From Ostreococcus lucimarinus CCE9901 (lineage: Eukaryota > Chlorophyta > Mamiellophyceae > Mamiellales > Bathycoccaceae), in the NCBI RefSeq assembly GCF_000092065.1, contig NC_009363.1, forward strand, positions 434,001 through 498,000: a DNA stretch of 64,000 nt, written 5' to 3'. A model generated the notes under the pieces. That model was not told where the DNA came from. It worked only from the letters and a program-made list of their open reading frames with translations, and did no database searches. Every line of letters starts with the position of its first letter. Positions within the stretch are counted from its first letter, which is position 1. The position numbers and the translations under genes were made by a program. This document shows positions 38,640-47,984 of this stretch, in pieces.

Positions 38640-39464
38640 TCACGCTCGTCGCAACGCCAACATCTCGTCGACGACGTCGACGCAATCAATGTGACGATTC
38701 ACCAACGCGATGTCGCGCGGCGAGACAGGCGCATTATTCGCACCGAGCGAGTGATCCGTGTGCAAACGATCGGCCTCCCACTGCCCCACTTCGACGCTCG
38801 CGCCGAGTCGAAGCAGCGTTCGAGCCGCGGCGGCTTCCCCCCACTCGCACGCAGAAAACAATGCCGTCTTTCCGTTGTAATACCTCGCATCGATATCCGC
38901 CCCACCGCGCACGAGTAATTCCACCGAAGCGCAATCTCCGCGCTTCGCCACGGCGTGCAACGGCTTCCATCCTTGATGATGGTTTCGACAGTTGGCGTCC
39001 GCGCCCCCTCGCAACAACAAGCCCACGCACGACGCCCGCGCGTCGTCCTCGACGCCATCCGCGCACGACGCCGACAACAACACGTCGTCCACGTCCATAT
39101 CGTGCGCCATGAGCACCCGCACGCACTCGCACTCCGCCCTCGCCGCCGCCGCGCGTCCCGCTCGCCCGAGCGTCTCCGCCCAGTCGCCCGCGCTCGCCCC
39201 TCCCTCGCGCTTCTCTAGCATTTTCTCCAGCTCGCGATGCCGTCCGCGGCTCGCGCACAACGCGAGCGCGGCGCCGACGTCGGCGTGCGGGAACGACACG
39301 AGGACTTCCAGGGCGTCCCAGTTCTCGTGCAGGGCTACCTGTTGCAAGTCGGCAAACCAACGCTTCAAACGAGGGTCGTTGCGCCGCGCGAACGAGGACG
39401 CGACGCTCAGCGCGGTGGCGGGAACTTGCTGCGCGTGCGCGGCGCGCGCGACGGGGTGAGCCAT
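38640..39464 (-). CDS. Ankyrin-repeat protein
   Basis: The protein has 274 residues from the ATG at 39464, which lies 87 bp downstream of the stop of the next gene on the same strand. The N-terminal half is helical and Ala-rich. The second half has at least three ankyrin repeats, such as QGWKPLHAVAKRGDCASVE, YNGKTALFSACEWGEAAAARTLL and a degenerate one after GGADANC. No other domain, signal or membrane segment is visible. The role is presumably protein binding; partner unknown. A longer start at 39626 would run into the neighbouring gene and is rejected. Confidence 0.78.
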   Translation of the reverse strand: MAHPVARAAHAQQVPATALSVASSFARRNDPRLKRWFADLQQVALHENWDALEVLVSFPHADVGAALALCASRGRHRELEKMLEKREGGASAGDWAETLGRAGRAAAARAECECVRVLMAHDMDVDDVLLSASCADGVEDDARASCVGLLLRGGADANCRNHHQGWKPLHAVAKRGDCASVELLVRGGADIDARYYNGKTALFSACEWGEAAAARTLLRLGASVEVGQWEADRLHTDHSLGANNAPVSPRDIALVNRHIDCVDVVDEMLALRRA

Positions 39465-39550
39465 CGCGTCGCGCGCCGCTCGACGACGCCGCGCAGTGGG
39501 GGGGACGGCGGTTTCGGCGGAGACTTGCTTATTAAAAGCCGAGTAGAGTA

Positions 39551-40741
39551 TTAGGACGACTTCGTCTTGGCTTCCGCGGCGTCGCGCTCGGCCTGGGCCT
39601 CTTCTAATCCTTCGCAGTAATTCCACGTCACGCCGACTTCTTTCGCCAGAGCGGCGCGAATGAAGGTGGCGCCGAGGACGCCCGGGACGATGTACAACAG
39701 CGCCGGTTGGGCGGCGTCAAAGACGTTCATGACGACGATGGTGGTGACGATCCCGACGAGATAGCCGAACGCGACGGCGGGGAAATACGTTGTCACAGTC
39801 TTTCCGTCGTCGCGGACCGTTCGAGAGGCGGTCGCAGCTTTTTTGGACGCCGATCTCGTGAGCGACTTTCTCGGCTCGAGCGCCGCCGCGCGTCTCGCGT
39901 TGTCCATCCTCAAAATCATCGCCACGTAAAGCCCTGGAACGACGATATCCCCCAGACCTAGCATGCTAAACGGTCTATTAGCGCCCTCGATCGCACTGGC
40001 GGCGACTCGCGGGAAAAGTAGCTTGATCGGCGCGTCGAACGACCGCGCCACGCTCACCATCACCGGCGTGCAAAACACCCAAAACACGTCGTACACGAAC
40101 AACCCCGCGAGCAAGATTGACCCGATCTGCACGCTATCAATCGTCAAATACTCGATTCCTTGCAGCGCAAACGACATTCCCAGCGCATTATTCGCCAACC
40201 AATGACGCGAACGAACGTACGCCGCCGTTCCCGCCAACGCCGCGACGCCCGCCGCCGCCTCCGCCAGCGTGCACTCCGCCGTCCACCGCTCGCCGTTCAC
40301 CCACTTCATCTCCGGCACCGAAAACAGTTCGTAGCTCACGAGCTCGCGTCCCCCGAACGCAAATTTGTGCACGACCGGGGTCAGGATCGCGCTCATCGCC
40401 ACGACGCCGAGCATCCCAAAGTACGCCGTCGCGCACACGTCGAGCACGTTTTTGGGCAAAAACTTGAACGCCAGAAACGCCCCGAACAGCACGCACGACC
40501 CGAGCAGAGGGAACTTTTGCGCGTCTTCCTTGGTCATGACCTCTCCCGAGCCCTCGCTCGCCGGTCGCACGCTTCGGTACGCGCCGGCGACGACGCTCAG
40601 CGTGCTCACGGCGACGATCTGGGCGTTGGGATCGACGACCGCGACGGTCGGCGCGAGCGCGCAGAGCAGCAGGGCGACGTGCGCGAGCGGCGCGGCGATC
40701 GGGTCGGCGCCGACCATCGTCGGACGCGCGCTCGAGGGCAT
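39551..40741 (-). CDS. Signal peptide peptidase, intramembrane aspartyl protease
   Basis: The protein has 396 residues and nine hydrophobic helices. The two active aspartates are in FVYDVFWVF (YD motif, helix 6) and SMLGLGDIVVPG (GxGD motif, helix 7), and the PAL motif is in QPALLYIVP (helix 9). SPP cleaves signal peptides and type II membrane segments in the ER membrane. The loop between the GxGD and PAL helices is longer and basic (about 285-320, KSLTRSASKKAATASR). No C-terminal KKxx; it ends AEAKTKSS. It is a single-copy ER-type SPP by appearance, though an SPPL cannot be excluded. Confidence 0.93.
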   Translation of the reverse strand: MPSSARPTMVGADPIAAPLAHVALLLCALAPTVAVVDPNAQIVAVSTLSVVAGAYRSVRPASEGSGEVMTKEDAQKFPLLGSCVLFGAFLAFKFLPKNVLDVCATAYFGMLGVVAMSAILTPVVHKFAFGGRELVSYELFSVPEMKWVNGERWTAECTLAEAAAGVAALAGTAAYVRSRHWLANNALGMSFALQGIEYLTIDSVQIGSILLAGLFVYDVFWVFCTPVMVSVARSFDAPIKLLFPRVAASAIEGANRPFSMLGLGDIVVPGLYVAMILRMDNARRAAALEPRKSLTRSASKKAATASRTVRDDGKTVTTYFPAVAFGYLVGIVTTIVVMNVFDAAQPALLYIVPGVLGATFIRAALAKEVGVTWNYCEGLEEAQAERDAAEAKTKSS

Positions 40742-40841
40742 GGCGACGTCGCGCGGGTGAGTGACGAGACGACGAGCGCGCGCGAGGGGAAGACGAGACG
40801 ACAGACGACGCTCCGATACAAACTTACGACGATGACGTCGT

Positions 40842-41464
40842 CTACGAGCGCACCTCCCTCGCGGTGCGCGCGGTGACTACTCTATCAGCGCGTCCGCTCG
40901 CCGCGGGCGCGTCGGCTTGCTGCTGTAACTGCGCCTCGGTCGCCTTGGCGAGCGCGTCGTTCGCGTACCGTCGCGCGAACCGCCGCGCGGCGGCGAGCGC
41001 CGCGCCCCCGTGCGTCCCGACGCGCTCGAACGTCGTCGCCAGCGCGTGATCGACGCGCGACTCGTTCGCGACCAAGATCGGCGCTAAGAACCTATCGTAC
41101 ACGTACAGCGCGCCCTGAAACCTCGGATGCCAGAGATAGACGCTAAACGCCACCTGCGCCGCGCGCGTCAGTCCTTCGATGTTCGAATCCTCCGCGCGCG
41201 TCCGCGCGTCGCGCGCGTCCCGTCCCGTTCCGGCGGTCACCGGCGCACCTTACACTCCCAATACATCACCGCTCGTCCCCCGAACGCGCGATCCAGCGCC
41301 GGCTGCGCCGCCATCCACGCGCTCGCGACGACCCAGTACACGCACCACCCGCGCGCGTTGTCCGCGCGCTTGCGGTCGTGCTCGAGCGTCTTGTACGTCA
41401 GGTACCCCGGGTAGAGCAGGACGACGACGCGGAGCACCGCGTCGGCGATCGCCGCGCTCGGCAT
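40842..41464 (-). CDS. HVA22/REEP/Yop1-like ER membrane-shaping protein (two exons)
   Basis: Minus-strand exons 41464..41249 and 41153..40842 give 175 residues. Exon 1 holds LYPGYLTYKTLEHD, WCVYWVVASAW and ends YWECK; exon 2 begins VAFSVYLWHPRFQGALYVYDRFLAP. This exactly restores the TB2/DP1/HVA22 core, in which hydrophobic hairpins bend ER tubules. The intron (95 nt) has donor GTGCGC and acceptor GCGCAG, with a CTGAC branch unusually close, about 14 nt from the acceptor; phase zero. The C-terminal tail is Ala/Gln-rich. The two exons look like separate unknown proteins if the intron is missed. Confidence 0.92.
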
Positions 41465-41645
41465 CGCGCGCGCGCGTCGGCGACTCGCGCGTCGGCGACT
41501 CGCGCGTCGTCGACCGCACCTCGGTCGGTCGCCGCGGTCGCGTCGTGATTTTCGGAGCGTTTTTTTAGTAACGGTCGCCGCGACGAGGGCTGCGAGCGCG
41601 TCGAAGGCGCGACGGCGCGCGACGACGCGCGGGAGACGGCGACGC

Positions 41646-43097
41646 ATGGCGAAGACGTGGACGCCGTTCGAGCGCGCGCGCGTCATGCGCGCGGGACGCG
41701 CGAAACACGTCGCGGGGAGCGAGGCGTACGGAAGGGGGGATTACGGCGAAGCGATTGCGTGCTTCACGCGCGCGCTGGAGATCGACGCGCGGAATCAGTT
41801 TGCGCTGTGTAATCGAGCGCTGGCGCGGTTGCGACGGGGTGAGGACGGCGACGCGGCGCGAGCGCTGGAAGACGCGAGGGCGTGCGTGAGGAACGCGCCG
41901 ACGTGGCATAAGGCGTGGTTTCGGTTGGGGCAAGCGCGCGCGGCGAGCGGGGCGGAGGTGGAGGCGCTGAGCGCGTACGCCGAGGCGATTCGATGCGACG
42001 AGTGCGGACAAGATCGGGATGAGTGCGAAGCCGTGATGAAGAAATTGCGCGCGCGCGTGGAACTGGACGAGCGGAAGGCTGCGGAAGCGGCTGAGGCTGA
42101 GGCGCGGCGCGCGGTCGAGGTCGCGGAGGAAGACGACGAGATTGAACGCCGCCGCGCGAGACGCGAGGCGAAATTGGAAGCGAAACGCGCGAGACACAAA
42201 GTCGCGGAAGAAAGGCTGAGCAAACAACTGGGATATCCCGAAGGTATGAACGCGGTGGATGTGAACGCGTACGCGGATGAGTCTGATGATAGCGACGATA
42301 GCGCGCTGGAGACGTATGACGCGTGCGGGCGGGCGATGTTCATCGAGCGGAAAATTACAGACTTTGTCAGCATCGCGAGGCGCCTTCGAACGAGCGTGGG
42401 CGCGACGAAAACGATGGACATGATGTGCGAGTTGCGTCGGTACGGATGCTGCCAGATTTCGCTCGGGGCCGCGGTCGGGGCGACGGCGAAATTTAAAGTC
42501 GCCGCCGACGCGGCGGATCGATGCGCGCTGCCGTACGTCGTCATCCCGGCGTGGCGGGAAGCGTCGACGCCGTGGCCGATGTCGCTCGCGCAGTCGCACC
42601 AAGACGTTCAGGATGTGATGTGGCTCATGGAAACAGTCGCTCGCGTGACCACGGGAGCGATATATGAAGACGCAGGAAAATCTGAAGCCGAGCTCGACCG
42701 CGCGCTCGATTCGCCTCTCAGCGCGGGCGTTCTCGAAAGCGCGCCGTCCATCGACGAAGTTTCTCTTTCGGCGCTCGTCTTCGCGAATGACGAATCATTT
42801 CTTCGCGCTTACGCTGAGAAGAACTCGGCGCTCGTGCGCTTGGATTGGCTCGAGGCGTACGAAGAGGAAGACGCCGAGGCGGATGGAGATTCGACGCTCG
42901 TGGAGCTCTTCGTGGGCGCCGAGTTGACGCGCCGACTCGATGACGAATTTATCACCGTGGACGAGCTCGACCCACGCGATCGCGACGGGCACGGACCCGA
43001 TGGCACGAGTTTCGCGTGTCCTAGGGCAAAGCGTCCCGCCGATCGCACGCGCGTTTCATTTTTTCTTTGCCCGAAGAATTCGAATAGCCATTTTTAG
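41646..43097 (+). CDS. TPR-repeat protein, co-chaperone-like N-terminus
   Basis: The protein has 483 residues. The first 130 form about three TPR units (GSEAYGRGDYGEAIACFTRALEID-type, then NRALARLRRGEDG and WFRLGQARAASGAEVEAL), like the peptide-binding clamp of HSP70/HSP90 co-chaperones. A charged coiled coil follows (about 135-200). The remaining 280 residues are acidic and do not match a family I recognise. Basic carboxylate-clamp residues are partly present. The gene diverges from HVA22, with 180 bp between starts. Confidence 0.8.
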   Translation: MAKTWTPFERARVMRAGRAKHVAGSEAYGRGDYGEAIACFTRALEIDARNQFALCNRALARLRRGEDGDAARALEDARACVRNAPTWHKAWFRLGQARAASGAEVEALSAYAEAIRCDECGQDRDECEAVMKKLRARVELDERKAAEAAEAEARRAVEVAEEDDEIERRRARREAKLEAKRARHKVAEERLSKQLGYPEGMNAVDVNAYADESDDSDDSALETYDACGRAMFIERKITDFVSIARRLRTSVGATKTMDMMCELRRYGCCQISLGAAVGATAKFKVAADAADRCALPYVVIPAWREASTPWPMSLAQSHQDVQDVMWLMETVARVTTGAIYEDAGKSEAELDRALDSPLSAGVLESAPSIDEVSLSALVFANDESFLRAYAEKNSALVRLDWLEAYEEEDAEADGDSTLVELFVGAELTRRLDDEFITVDELDPRDRDGHGPDGTSFACPRAKRPADRTRVSFFLCPKNSNSHF

Positions 43098-43138
43098 CGC
43101 CAGTCGCCTCATTCTTTGACTCTTCCCCACAACACCGC

Positions 43139-43711
43139 ATGGATCGCGAACTCGCGCTCGTCGACGACAAAGCATCGAATGTACTCGATGTAATCACCCG
43201 ACTTCGCTCGGACTTGCGCTCGATCGGCGCGTGTCGCCGTGACGCGTCTCGCGCAGACGCCTGCGCGTCGTTTCGACGACGCGAGCTCAAGGCGCAAACC
43301 GCGGCGTGGATGCTCAAACGGCGCAAACTCATGAAAAAGACGCTCGGCGAACGTAAACGTGCGCAACTTCGTGAACTTTTCGATGCGCTCGACGCCGACG
43401 GTGGCGGTGAGGTTGAATTCTCAGAGTTCGTCACGACGTGGCAGATGATTGGCGGTCGAGACGCGGCGTCGATGCGAGTCGCCCGCGAGCTCTTCGCCGC
43501 GATAGACGTTGATGGCTCGCAATCCATGGACTTTGACGAATTCGCGCTGCTGATGAGCGATCTCGACAGTCGGCACGTTCTCGGCGGCGGCGCGAACGAC
43601 GACCGAGGAGCGTTGTTTCGGCAGGCGGCGGCGGCGCTGCAGACGCGCCGAGCGATATCAGACTTCATCTCGTTTTGGGGCACCGCATCGGGCGGCGCGC
43701 ACCGGTGCTGA
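43139..43711 (+). CDS. EF-hand calcium-binding protein
   Basis: The protein has 190 residues. Two canonical EF-hand loops lie at about 82-93 (DALDADGGGEVEFSEFV) and 121-132 (AIDVDGSQSMDFDEFAL), each with Asp at 1, 3 and Glu at 12 in effect. The helical N-terminus (residues 1-75) has many Arg and Lys. There is no kinase or membrane part. It is probably a small Ca sensor, its target unknown. It begins 41 bp after the previous stop on the same strand. Confidence 0.82.
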   Translation: MDRELALVDDKASNVLDVITRLRSDLRSIGACRRDASRADACASFRRRELKAQTAAWMLKRRKLMKKTLGERKRAQLRELFDALDADGGGEVEFSEFVTTWQMIGGRDAASMRVARELFAAIDVDGSQSMDFDEFALLMSDLDSRHVLGGGANDDRGALFRQAAAALQTRRAISDFISFWGTASGGAHRC

Positions 43712-43838
43712 ACCGATGCGATCGAACTGTCTTTCGTCGCCGCGTTCGCGGCTCTGTCGATCGCTGCGTTTCATCGTCGCGTTCGCCGCGGAGCGTTCGC
43801 CGACGACGTCACTGCGCGACTCTCGAGTCGTCGCTCGG

Positions 43839-44840
43839 ATGCCCACCGACGCCGCCCCGCGCTGCGTCGCGTACGACGACACTCGCACGGCGTGCGTTGT
43901 CGGCACCGCCGCGGGAGAGATCGTCTTCCGCGAGCGCGCATCGTCCGCGAGCGCGCTCGACGCCGCGGCGGTTGAAGATCATTCAAAACCGTCGGCGTCG
44001 CCCTGGACGCGTCAGGCCTCCGCGCGCGCCGCGGACGATACGTCCGCGATCGTTGACATCGCGCTGAGCGATGCCGCGCACGGGCGCGTGATCGCGGCTG
44101 CCACGGCGAGCGGAGAGGTGTCGTTTTGGCGCGCGAGCGCGAGCGGCGACTCGAACGGGACGCCGCGCGTCGAACGCGTCGGTCTCGTGCGCGTCGAGGG
44201 TGGCGCCAAAGCGCGGTGCGTCGCGTTCGCGCCCTCGCACGATGCGCTAACGCTCGCGGCGGCGTGCGATGATGGCGTGGTGCGGTTCTACGAACCTCGA
44301 GAAAAATTGACGGCGACGGCTTGGGAGTCGACGCTGGAATTCGAGGGGAAAAAGCCGGGCGGCGACGCCACGGCGTTGGCGTGGCGACGCTCGAGCGAGC
44401 GAACGAGTGCGGTGAACGTTCCCATTTTAGCTGTCGGTACGACGTGGACGAGCGAGGCGCGGCACGGTGTGAGTGTCTTGGCGTACGACGAGAAGTTCCG
44501 ACGATGGAACGTCGTCACGGAGATGGAGGATGGATTGACGACGAGCGCGAGACATTTGGCGTGGAGCGCGACGACGACGGCGCGCGGGGCGTTGAACTTA
44601 GTCGTCGCGAGTGGTTCGAAGTGCCTGGTGTACGAGTTCACGGGCGTCGTCATGAGAGGTGTGGAGGACGCGAAGCAAATAGGTCGATTGGATCATCCGT
44701 GCGAGGTGAACAGCGCGGAATGGAACGCGAGCGGAAGCGTCATCGCCACCGCCGCCGCGGACGGCGTCGTTCGTTTGTGGAGCGCGAACTTGAAAGATGG
44801 AACTTGGCGCGAACAGACGATGGGACAGACGATGCAATAA
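43839..44840 (+). CDS. SEH1/SEC13-like WD40 protein
   Basis: The protein has 333 residues with about six WD40 blades, for example DIALSDAAHGRVIAAATASG, ARCVAFAPSHDALTLAAACDDGVVRFYEP and EVNSAEWNASGSVIATAAADGVVRLW near the C-terminus. The size, the last blade, and the VNSAEWN-type motif suggest nucleoporin SEH1, which sits in the NUP107-160 complex and in SEACIT/GATOR2. SEC13 is the alternative. An upstream ATG at 43716 would add 41 Arg-rich residues only five bases behind the previous stop, so the inner start is preferred. Confidence 0.65.
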   Translation: MPTDAAPRCVAYDDTRTACVVGTAAGEIVFRERASSASALDAAAVEDHSKPSASPWTRQASARAADDTSAIVDIALSDAAHGRVIAAATASGEVSFWRASASGDSNGTPRVERVGLVRVEGGAKARCVAFAPSHDALTLAAACDDGVVRFYEPREKLTATAWESTLEFEGKKPGGDATALAWRRSSERTSAVNVPILAVGTTWTSEARHGVSVLAYDEKFRRWNVVTEMEDGLTTSARHLAWSATTTARGALNLVVASGSKCLVYEFTGVVMRGVEDAKQIGRLDHPCEVNSAEWNASGSVIATAAADGVVRLWSANLKDGTWREQTMGQTMQ

Positions 44841-44854
44841 CATAACTACACGAA

Positions 44855-46010
44855 TTAGTCGACGCGTAACGAGACGCTCGCGCCCGTCTCGTCGAATCGC
44901 GCAAACGCGTTTTCGGTTTCGTCGTCGCCGATTCCGGCGTCTCGCACGCACTCGAACATCTTTTTGCCCGCCTCTCGCGCGGTTCGCACGTGTACCTTGA
45001 GATCGTCGACGTCTTGCGGGGGGTACGCTCCCGCTCCGATTTCTTCGACACAATTTTGAAACTCCAAGCACGCGTCGACGATTGGCTCGAGCGCTTCCAG
45101 CCGCGCCGTCTTCTCTTTCACCGTCGGTAAAATCAAAGCCTTCAACAGCGCGACGCACTCCTTGACGAACACGCGCAGAGCCTTCGCGTTCGCCATCTCC
45201 GTCTCGCTGAAATCGTCGTCGCAAAATCTCAAATCATCCTCGTCCGTTCGCGTCGAAGCCGCCGCGCCTTCCTCGTCCTCGCCGAGCGCGCGCATCTCGT
45301 CGTCCACGTCCTTGACGAACCTCGCGCACGTCATCAAACGCGCCGCCACCGCGCGCACCGCATCTTTCGGCGCCTTTGCGAACGCTTTCGACGCCTCCCA
45401 AACGGCGCCCACGCCTCGTCGCACGTTCGCCGCGCGCCCTTCCCTCGCCCTCGCGCACGCCGCTCGAATCGTCGCCTTCGTCGCCTCGCAGCTCGCCCGC
45501 GCGAGATTCGATATCTCCTCTCGAAAGCACCGCCCCGCGTTTCCGCGCGCCTCGAGCGTCTTCGCCGTCTCCAGCGTCAGCGCCGCGTGCGCGTCGCGCA
45601 GCGCCGCGAGCACCGACCGCGCCGCGTCGTCGTCCTCGTCGAACGCGTCGTCGTCGTCGTTAAAGTACACCCCGACTGCGTCGCCGTCGCGCGCGCGTCC
45701 GTCGTCAGTCCGAATCCGTCGTCGTCGCTCGCGCGACGCGTCGTCTCGCGCGCGTCGCACCTTTCGCCGCCTCGGCGTCGAGTCGCGCGCACGCCGCGAC
45801 GCACGCGCGCGTCGTCGCCGCGCCTTCGTCGTCGCCGCGCTCGCGCGCGCGCGCGTCGCGCGCGCGCGTCGTCGCCGCGTCCGCCGCCGGGACGCCCTTC
45901 GTCGCGCCTTCGTCGTCGCCGCGCGCGCGCGCGCGCGCGGTGGACGCGCCCGCGTCGCACGCGCGCGCGAGCTCTTCGCCGTGCGCCTCGAGATCGCGCG
46001 CGCGCGGCAT
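44855..46010 (-). CDS. GCIP/CCNDBP1-like helical protein (two exons, tentative)
   Basis: Minus-strand exons 46010..45761 and 45675..44855 give 356 residues. The 85-nt intron has donor GTGCGA, branch CTGAC about 30 nt before the acceptor ACGCAG, and phase 1 joins as AAAG/TCGGGG. Exon 1 is Ala/Arg/Asp-rich with helical heads. Exon 2 carries an acidic NDDDDAFDEDDD run, then helices with FREEISNLARASCEATKATI, and VDACLEFQNCVEEIGAGAYPPQDVDDLK, which resembles the cyclin-D1-binding GCIP family. This match is by pattern only. If the intron is not real, two shorter overlapping frames would remain and neither would have a convincing N-terminus. Confidence 0.7.
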
Positions 46011-46148
46011 GGCGACGCGCGCGCGAGTCGACGTCCGCGGCGTCGCGCGTCGAATCGTTCGCATCGCATCGCATCGCATCGTCTCGCGTCGCACCGCGCG
46101 TTCCGTCGCGTCTTCGCTCGCCGCTCCATCATTCCAAATCGTCTCCGT

Positions 46149-46727
46149 CTACGTCTCGCTTCGATTCGCGTCGCGCGCGGCGCGTCGTCGCGCGCTTCGA
46201 TTCGTCCGCGTCGCCGTCGCGCGCGCGTCGTCGTCCTCGCGCGCGTCGACCGCCTCGCGCGTCTCCATCGCCGCGCGCTGGCTCGGCGTCATCCGCGTCG
46301 TTTTGACTCTATTTTTTCTCGCGAGTTTTCCCTCGTTCGCCGCCGTCACGCGTCGTCGTCGCGCGTCGTCCTCGCGCGCGTCGGCTTCCTCGCGTCGGTC
46401 GAGCGCCTCGCGCGCGGCGATGTACGCCATCCCGCCCGTGATGACGACGAGCAGCGCCGCGGCGACGCCGAACGCGAGGCCGACGAGCGTCTCGCTCGAC
46501 GTCGCGGCGTTCGCGGCGTCGAGCGCGGCGTCGTTCGCGCCGCGGCGCGCGACGTCGCGGATTCGCGCGGACGCGGATTCGCGCGACGCGACGCCGCGCG
46601 CTTCGACGGACGCGCGCGCGATCCGCGGCGTCGCGCGACGCGACGCGCGAATCCGCGTCCGCGGACGCCGCGTCGCGACGTCGCGGGACGTCGCGACGGC
46701 GACGCGCGCGATGGATGCGCGCGGCAT
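46149..46727 (-). CDS. Small single-pass membrane protein, unknown
   Basis: From the ATG at 46727 the protein has 192 residues. The first 70 are Arg/Ala-rich like a transit peptide. One clear hydrophobic helix follows (about 80-105, LVGLAFGVAAALLVVITGGMA), then a charged tail with EEADAREDDARRRR and KTTRMTPSQRAAM. The architecture resembles small plastid membrane proteins of plants. The DNA here is open in several frames on both strands, so the assignment rests on the single clean membrane segment and is uncertain. It would share a short promoter with the GNAT gene. Confidence 0.5.
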   Translation of the reverse strand: MPRASIARVAVATSRDVATRRPRTRIRASRRATPRIARASVEARGVASRESASARIRDVARRGANDAALDAANAATSSETLVGLAFGVAAALLVVITGGMAYIAAREALDRREEADAREDDARRRRVTAANEGKLARKNRVKTTRMTPSQRAAMETREAVDAREDDDARATATRTNRSARRRAARDANRSET

Positions 46728-46809
46728 GGCGTCGAGTGACGACGACGCGGTATCCGCGCATCGCGACGCGCGCGCGCGCGACGCGTCGGCGCCGCGCGGC
46801 GACGGCGCG

Positions 46810-47943
46810 ATGCCGCGCGCGCGCGCGGACGCGACGCGGGACGCGCGTCGGCGCGCGCGCGACGCGGGACGCGCGACGACGACGCCGACGGCGCGAAATC
46901 CGCGACGGCGCGCGCGACGGCGCGCGAGCGCGCCGAAGCGACGCGCGAGCGCCGAGCGCGTCGCGGAGACGGGCGCGAAGAACGCGTACTTCGCGCGCGT
47001 CGACGCGACGGCGCTGGCGGAGGAGGAGGCGCGCGACGACGACGACGCGAAGACGACGCGACGAAGACGCGACGAAGACGACGGGACGGGCGACGCGGCG
47101 ACGCTCCCGCCGGTGTTCGCGGCGGTGACGCGCGCGACGGTGACGGCGATGACGACGGCGAAGGCGCGGCGACGGGCGAGCGATCCCGCGGGCGCGGTGC
47201 GGAGGATCTTTGACGAACGACGCGCGAGACGGGCGGCGGCGACGATTCGGACGACGACGACGACGAACGCGGGACGAAGGACGAGCGAGCCGACGCCGGC
47301 GCGCGCGCGATTCGCACGCGCGTTGGATGGCGCTTTGGACGACGCTTTGGACGACGCGGAGGCGAGCGGAGGGGCGAGCGCGCGGGATGGGGACGACGAC
47401 GCGAGCGACGGGGCGTACGGGTTGTTGCTTCGCGCGGCGCGAGACGAACGCGCGGCGAGAGACGCGTCGTTGCCCGAGGAGTACTCGTTGCAGGAGGTGC
47501 GAGACGGCGGCGCGGCGTGCGAAGATTTGGTCGCGCTGTCCGTCGCGTTCGAGCGCGAGGACGCGCGCGTCGGGTCGCTCGCCGGCGGTTTGGGGGGCGC
47601 GGTGGCGCACGTCTTGCGAACCGCCTCGGGCGAAGCCGTCGGGTACACGTTGACGTACGAAAACCGCGCCCCGGAGTGGGACCGCGCGCGCGCCGTCGTT
47701 CTTCCTCCGCGACTCGCGCACGTGTTCATTCGTCGAGATCACCGCATGCGAGGACTCGGAACGGGTTTGGTGAATTGGTGGCGACGTCGATTCGCGCTGC
47801 GATGCGCTTTTTTCGCCGTCGATTCGCCCAACGACTCGATGACGCGAACGTTGCTTCGCGTCGAATGCGCGCCGGCCACGACGCGTTCGGGTCACGGCGC
47901 GTCTAGTGTACATTACATAGCTCCAGTCGCGGCGTCTTCGTGA
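46810..47943 (+). CDS. GNAT-family N-acetyltransferase
   Basis: The protein is 377 residues from this ATG; ATGs at 46711 and 46726 are also in frame. The first 190 residues are Arg/Ala/Thr-rich low complexity, perhaps an organellar leader and disordered region. The acetyltransferase part covers the last 160: EEYSLQEVRDGGAACEDLV, AVGYTLTYENRAPEW-like strand (here EAVGYTLTY), LPPRLAHVFIRRDHRMRGLGTGLV with the acetyl-CoA pyrophosphate loop RMRGLG, then RCAFFAVDSPNDSMTRTLLR. The acceptor (lysine, N-terminus or metabolite) cannot be predicted. The start is the least certain part. Confidence 0.7.
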   Translation: MPRARADATRDARRRARDAGRATTTPTARNPRRRARRRASAPKRRASAERVAETGAKNAYFARVDATALAEEEARDDDDAKTTRRRRDEDDGTGDAATLPPVFAAVTRATVTAMTTAKARRRASDPAGAVRRIFDERRARRAAATIRTTTTTNAGRRTSEPTPARARFARALDGALDDALDDAEASGGASARDGDDDASDGAYGLLLRAARDERAARDASLPEEYSLQEVRDGGAACEDLVALSVAFEREDARVGSLAGGLGGAVAHVLRTASGEAVGYTLTYENRAPEWDRARAVVLPPRLAHVFIRRDHRMRGLGTGLVNWWRRRFALRCAFFAVDSPNDSMTRTLLRVECAPATTRSGHGASSVHYIAPVAASS

Positions 47944-47984
47944 GCCGAGAGGTTTCACGAGCGCGCGGCGCGCGTTGTAAATTT

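Noticed and set aside
46309-47958. 549-residue minus-strand Arg-rich frame
   Set aside because: Shadow of the GNAT gene; no recognised domain and extreme Arg content.
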